Of a stretch of DNA of 5,186 nucleotides, positions 5,042-5,186 are shown one piece after another. Location of the stretch: contig CAYYLT010000243.1 in NCBI GenBank assembly GCA_964472385.1, positions 1-5,186 on the forward strand, written 5' to 3'. This DNA is from JAGXLC01 sp964472385. GTDB taxonomy: Bacteria; Bacteroidota; Bacteroidia; Bacteroidales; UBA12077. Within the stretch, counting starts at the first letter, position 1, and each line of letters starts with the position of its first letter. The position numbers and the translations under genes were made by a program. The notes below the pieces were generated by a model. That model had not been told where the DNA came from. It did not search any database and saw only the letters and a list, made by a program, of their open reading frames with translations.

Positions 5042-5186
5042 TTAAATTTCTTCATCCACCCAGCAAAAGTCATAATACGAACATTTGCTGCAGATGCTTT
5101 TCTTATTCTTTTCCGGAGCTGTTTCGGAGGTAATGATCTGTTCAATCGCCTCCCTAATCCGACGGATTTCTTCTATATCTTTTTTC
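5042..5186 (-). CDS. cas4: CRISPR-associated Cas4, C-terminal end (runs off right edge)
   Basis: The last 47 codons of a minus-strand gene, ending in TAA at 5044-5042. The fragment ends with K-K-S-I-C-S-K-C-S-Y-Y-D-F-C-W-V-D-E-E-I. The C-x2-C-x5-C cluster followed by Trp and an acidic tail is the C-terminal iron-sulfur ligand set of Cas4, a RecB-like nuclease that trims prespacers and selects PAMs during spacer acquisition. The helical, charged stretch before it (IEEIRRIREAIEQII) also fits Cas4. The RecB nuclease core and the fourth Cys would lie beyond the window. It is directly upstream of cas1 on the same strand, the usual type I-B order cas4-cas1-cas2. The fragment is short, but the motif plus the neighbour make the call strong. 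Confidence 0.87.
   Translation of the reverse strand, partial: KKDIEEIRRIREAIEQIITSETAPEKNKKSICSKCSYYDFCWVDEEI

Noticed and set aside
4313..5186. Integrative element using tRNA-Lys as attachment site
   Set aside because: No direct repeat of the tRNA 3' end and no integrase gene is visible in the window, so this cannot be supported here.

Overview
The window comes from a member of the Bacteroidota (Bacteroidetes). The basis is moderately AT-rich DNA, start codons that mostly lack a Shine-Dalgarno sequence, a good Bacteroidetes-type promoter (TTTG, 19 bp, TAnnTTTG) in front of a tRNA gene, and protein types common in that phylum. I cannot name a genus.

Left edge (1-526). The 5' part of a minus-strand membrane-anchored protein of unknown function runs off the left edge. 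It is divergent from a complete small two-helix membrane protein of the DUF2905 family on the plus strand; the two starts are about 40 bp apart.

Centre (672-4105). Four minus-strand genes follow. In transcription order they are a classical SDR oxidoreductase (3299-4105, predicted NADP(H) type); a 98-bp gap carrying a perfect 10-bp inverted repeat; and a compact three-gene unit. That unit is a CPBP/CAAX-protease-like membrane protein (2457-3200), an extended-SDR NAD(P)-dependent epimerase/reductase (1456-2460) and a second classical SDR (672-1472, predicted NAD(H) type). Its genes overlap by 4 nt and 17 nt, which suggests translational coupling. Three Rossmann-fold redox enzymes and a membrane protein side by side suggest modification of a lipid-like or otherwise hydrophobic substrate, but the substrate cannot be read from the sequence.

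Right edge (4278-5186). A tRNA-Lys(UUU) gene with its own promoter is followed by a hairpin/T-run terminator. Converging on it from the right is the distal end of a CRISPR-Cas operon: the C-terminal end of Cas4 (Fe-S cysteine cluster) and then a subtype I-B-like Cas1. The Cas1 is cut short at 185 residues. It keeps the first metal-binding Glu, but the catalytic C-terminal half (His and Asp ligands) is absent, and neither cas2 nor a CRISPR array lies between it and the tRNA. A single stretch ending in ATTGAAAC between the tRNA and the cas1 stop could be a leftover terminal CRISPR repeat. The most notable point in the window is therefore an adaptation module that has apparently been truncated, or misassembled, at a tRNA-Lys boundary. 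I see no convincing wholly new system.
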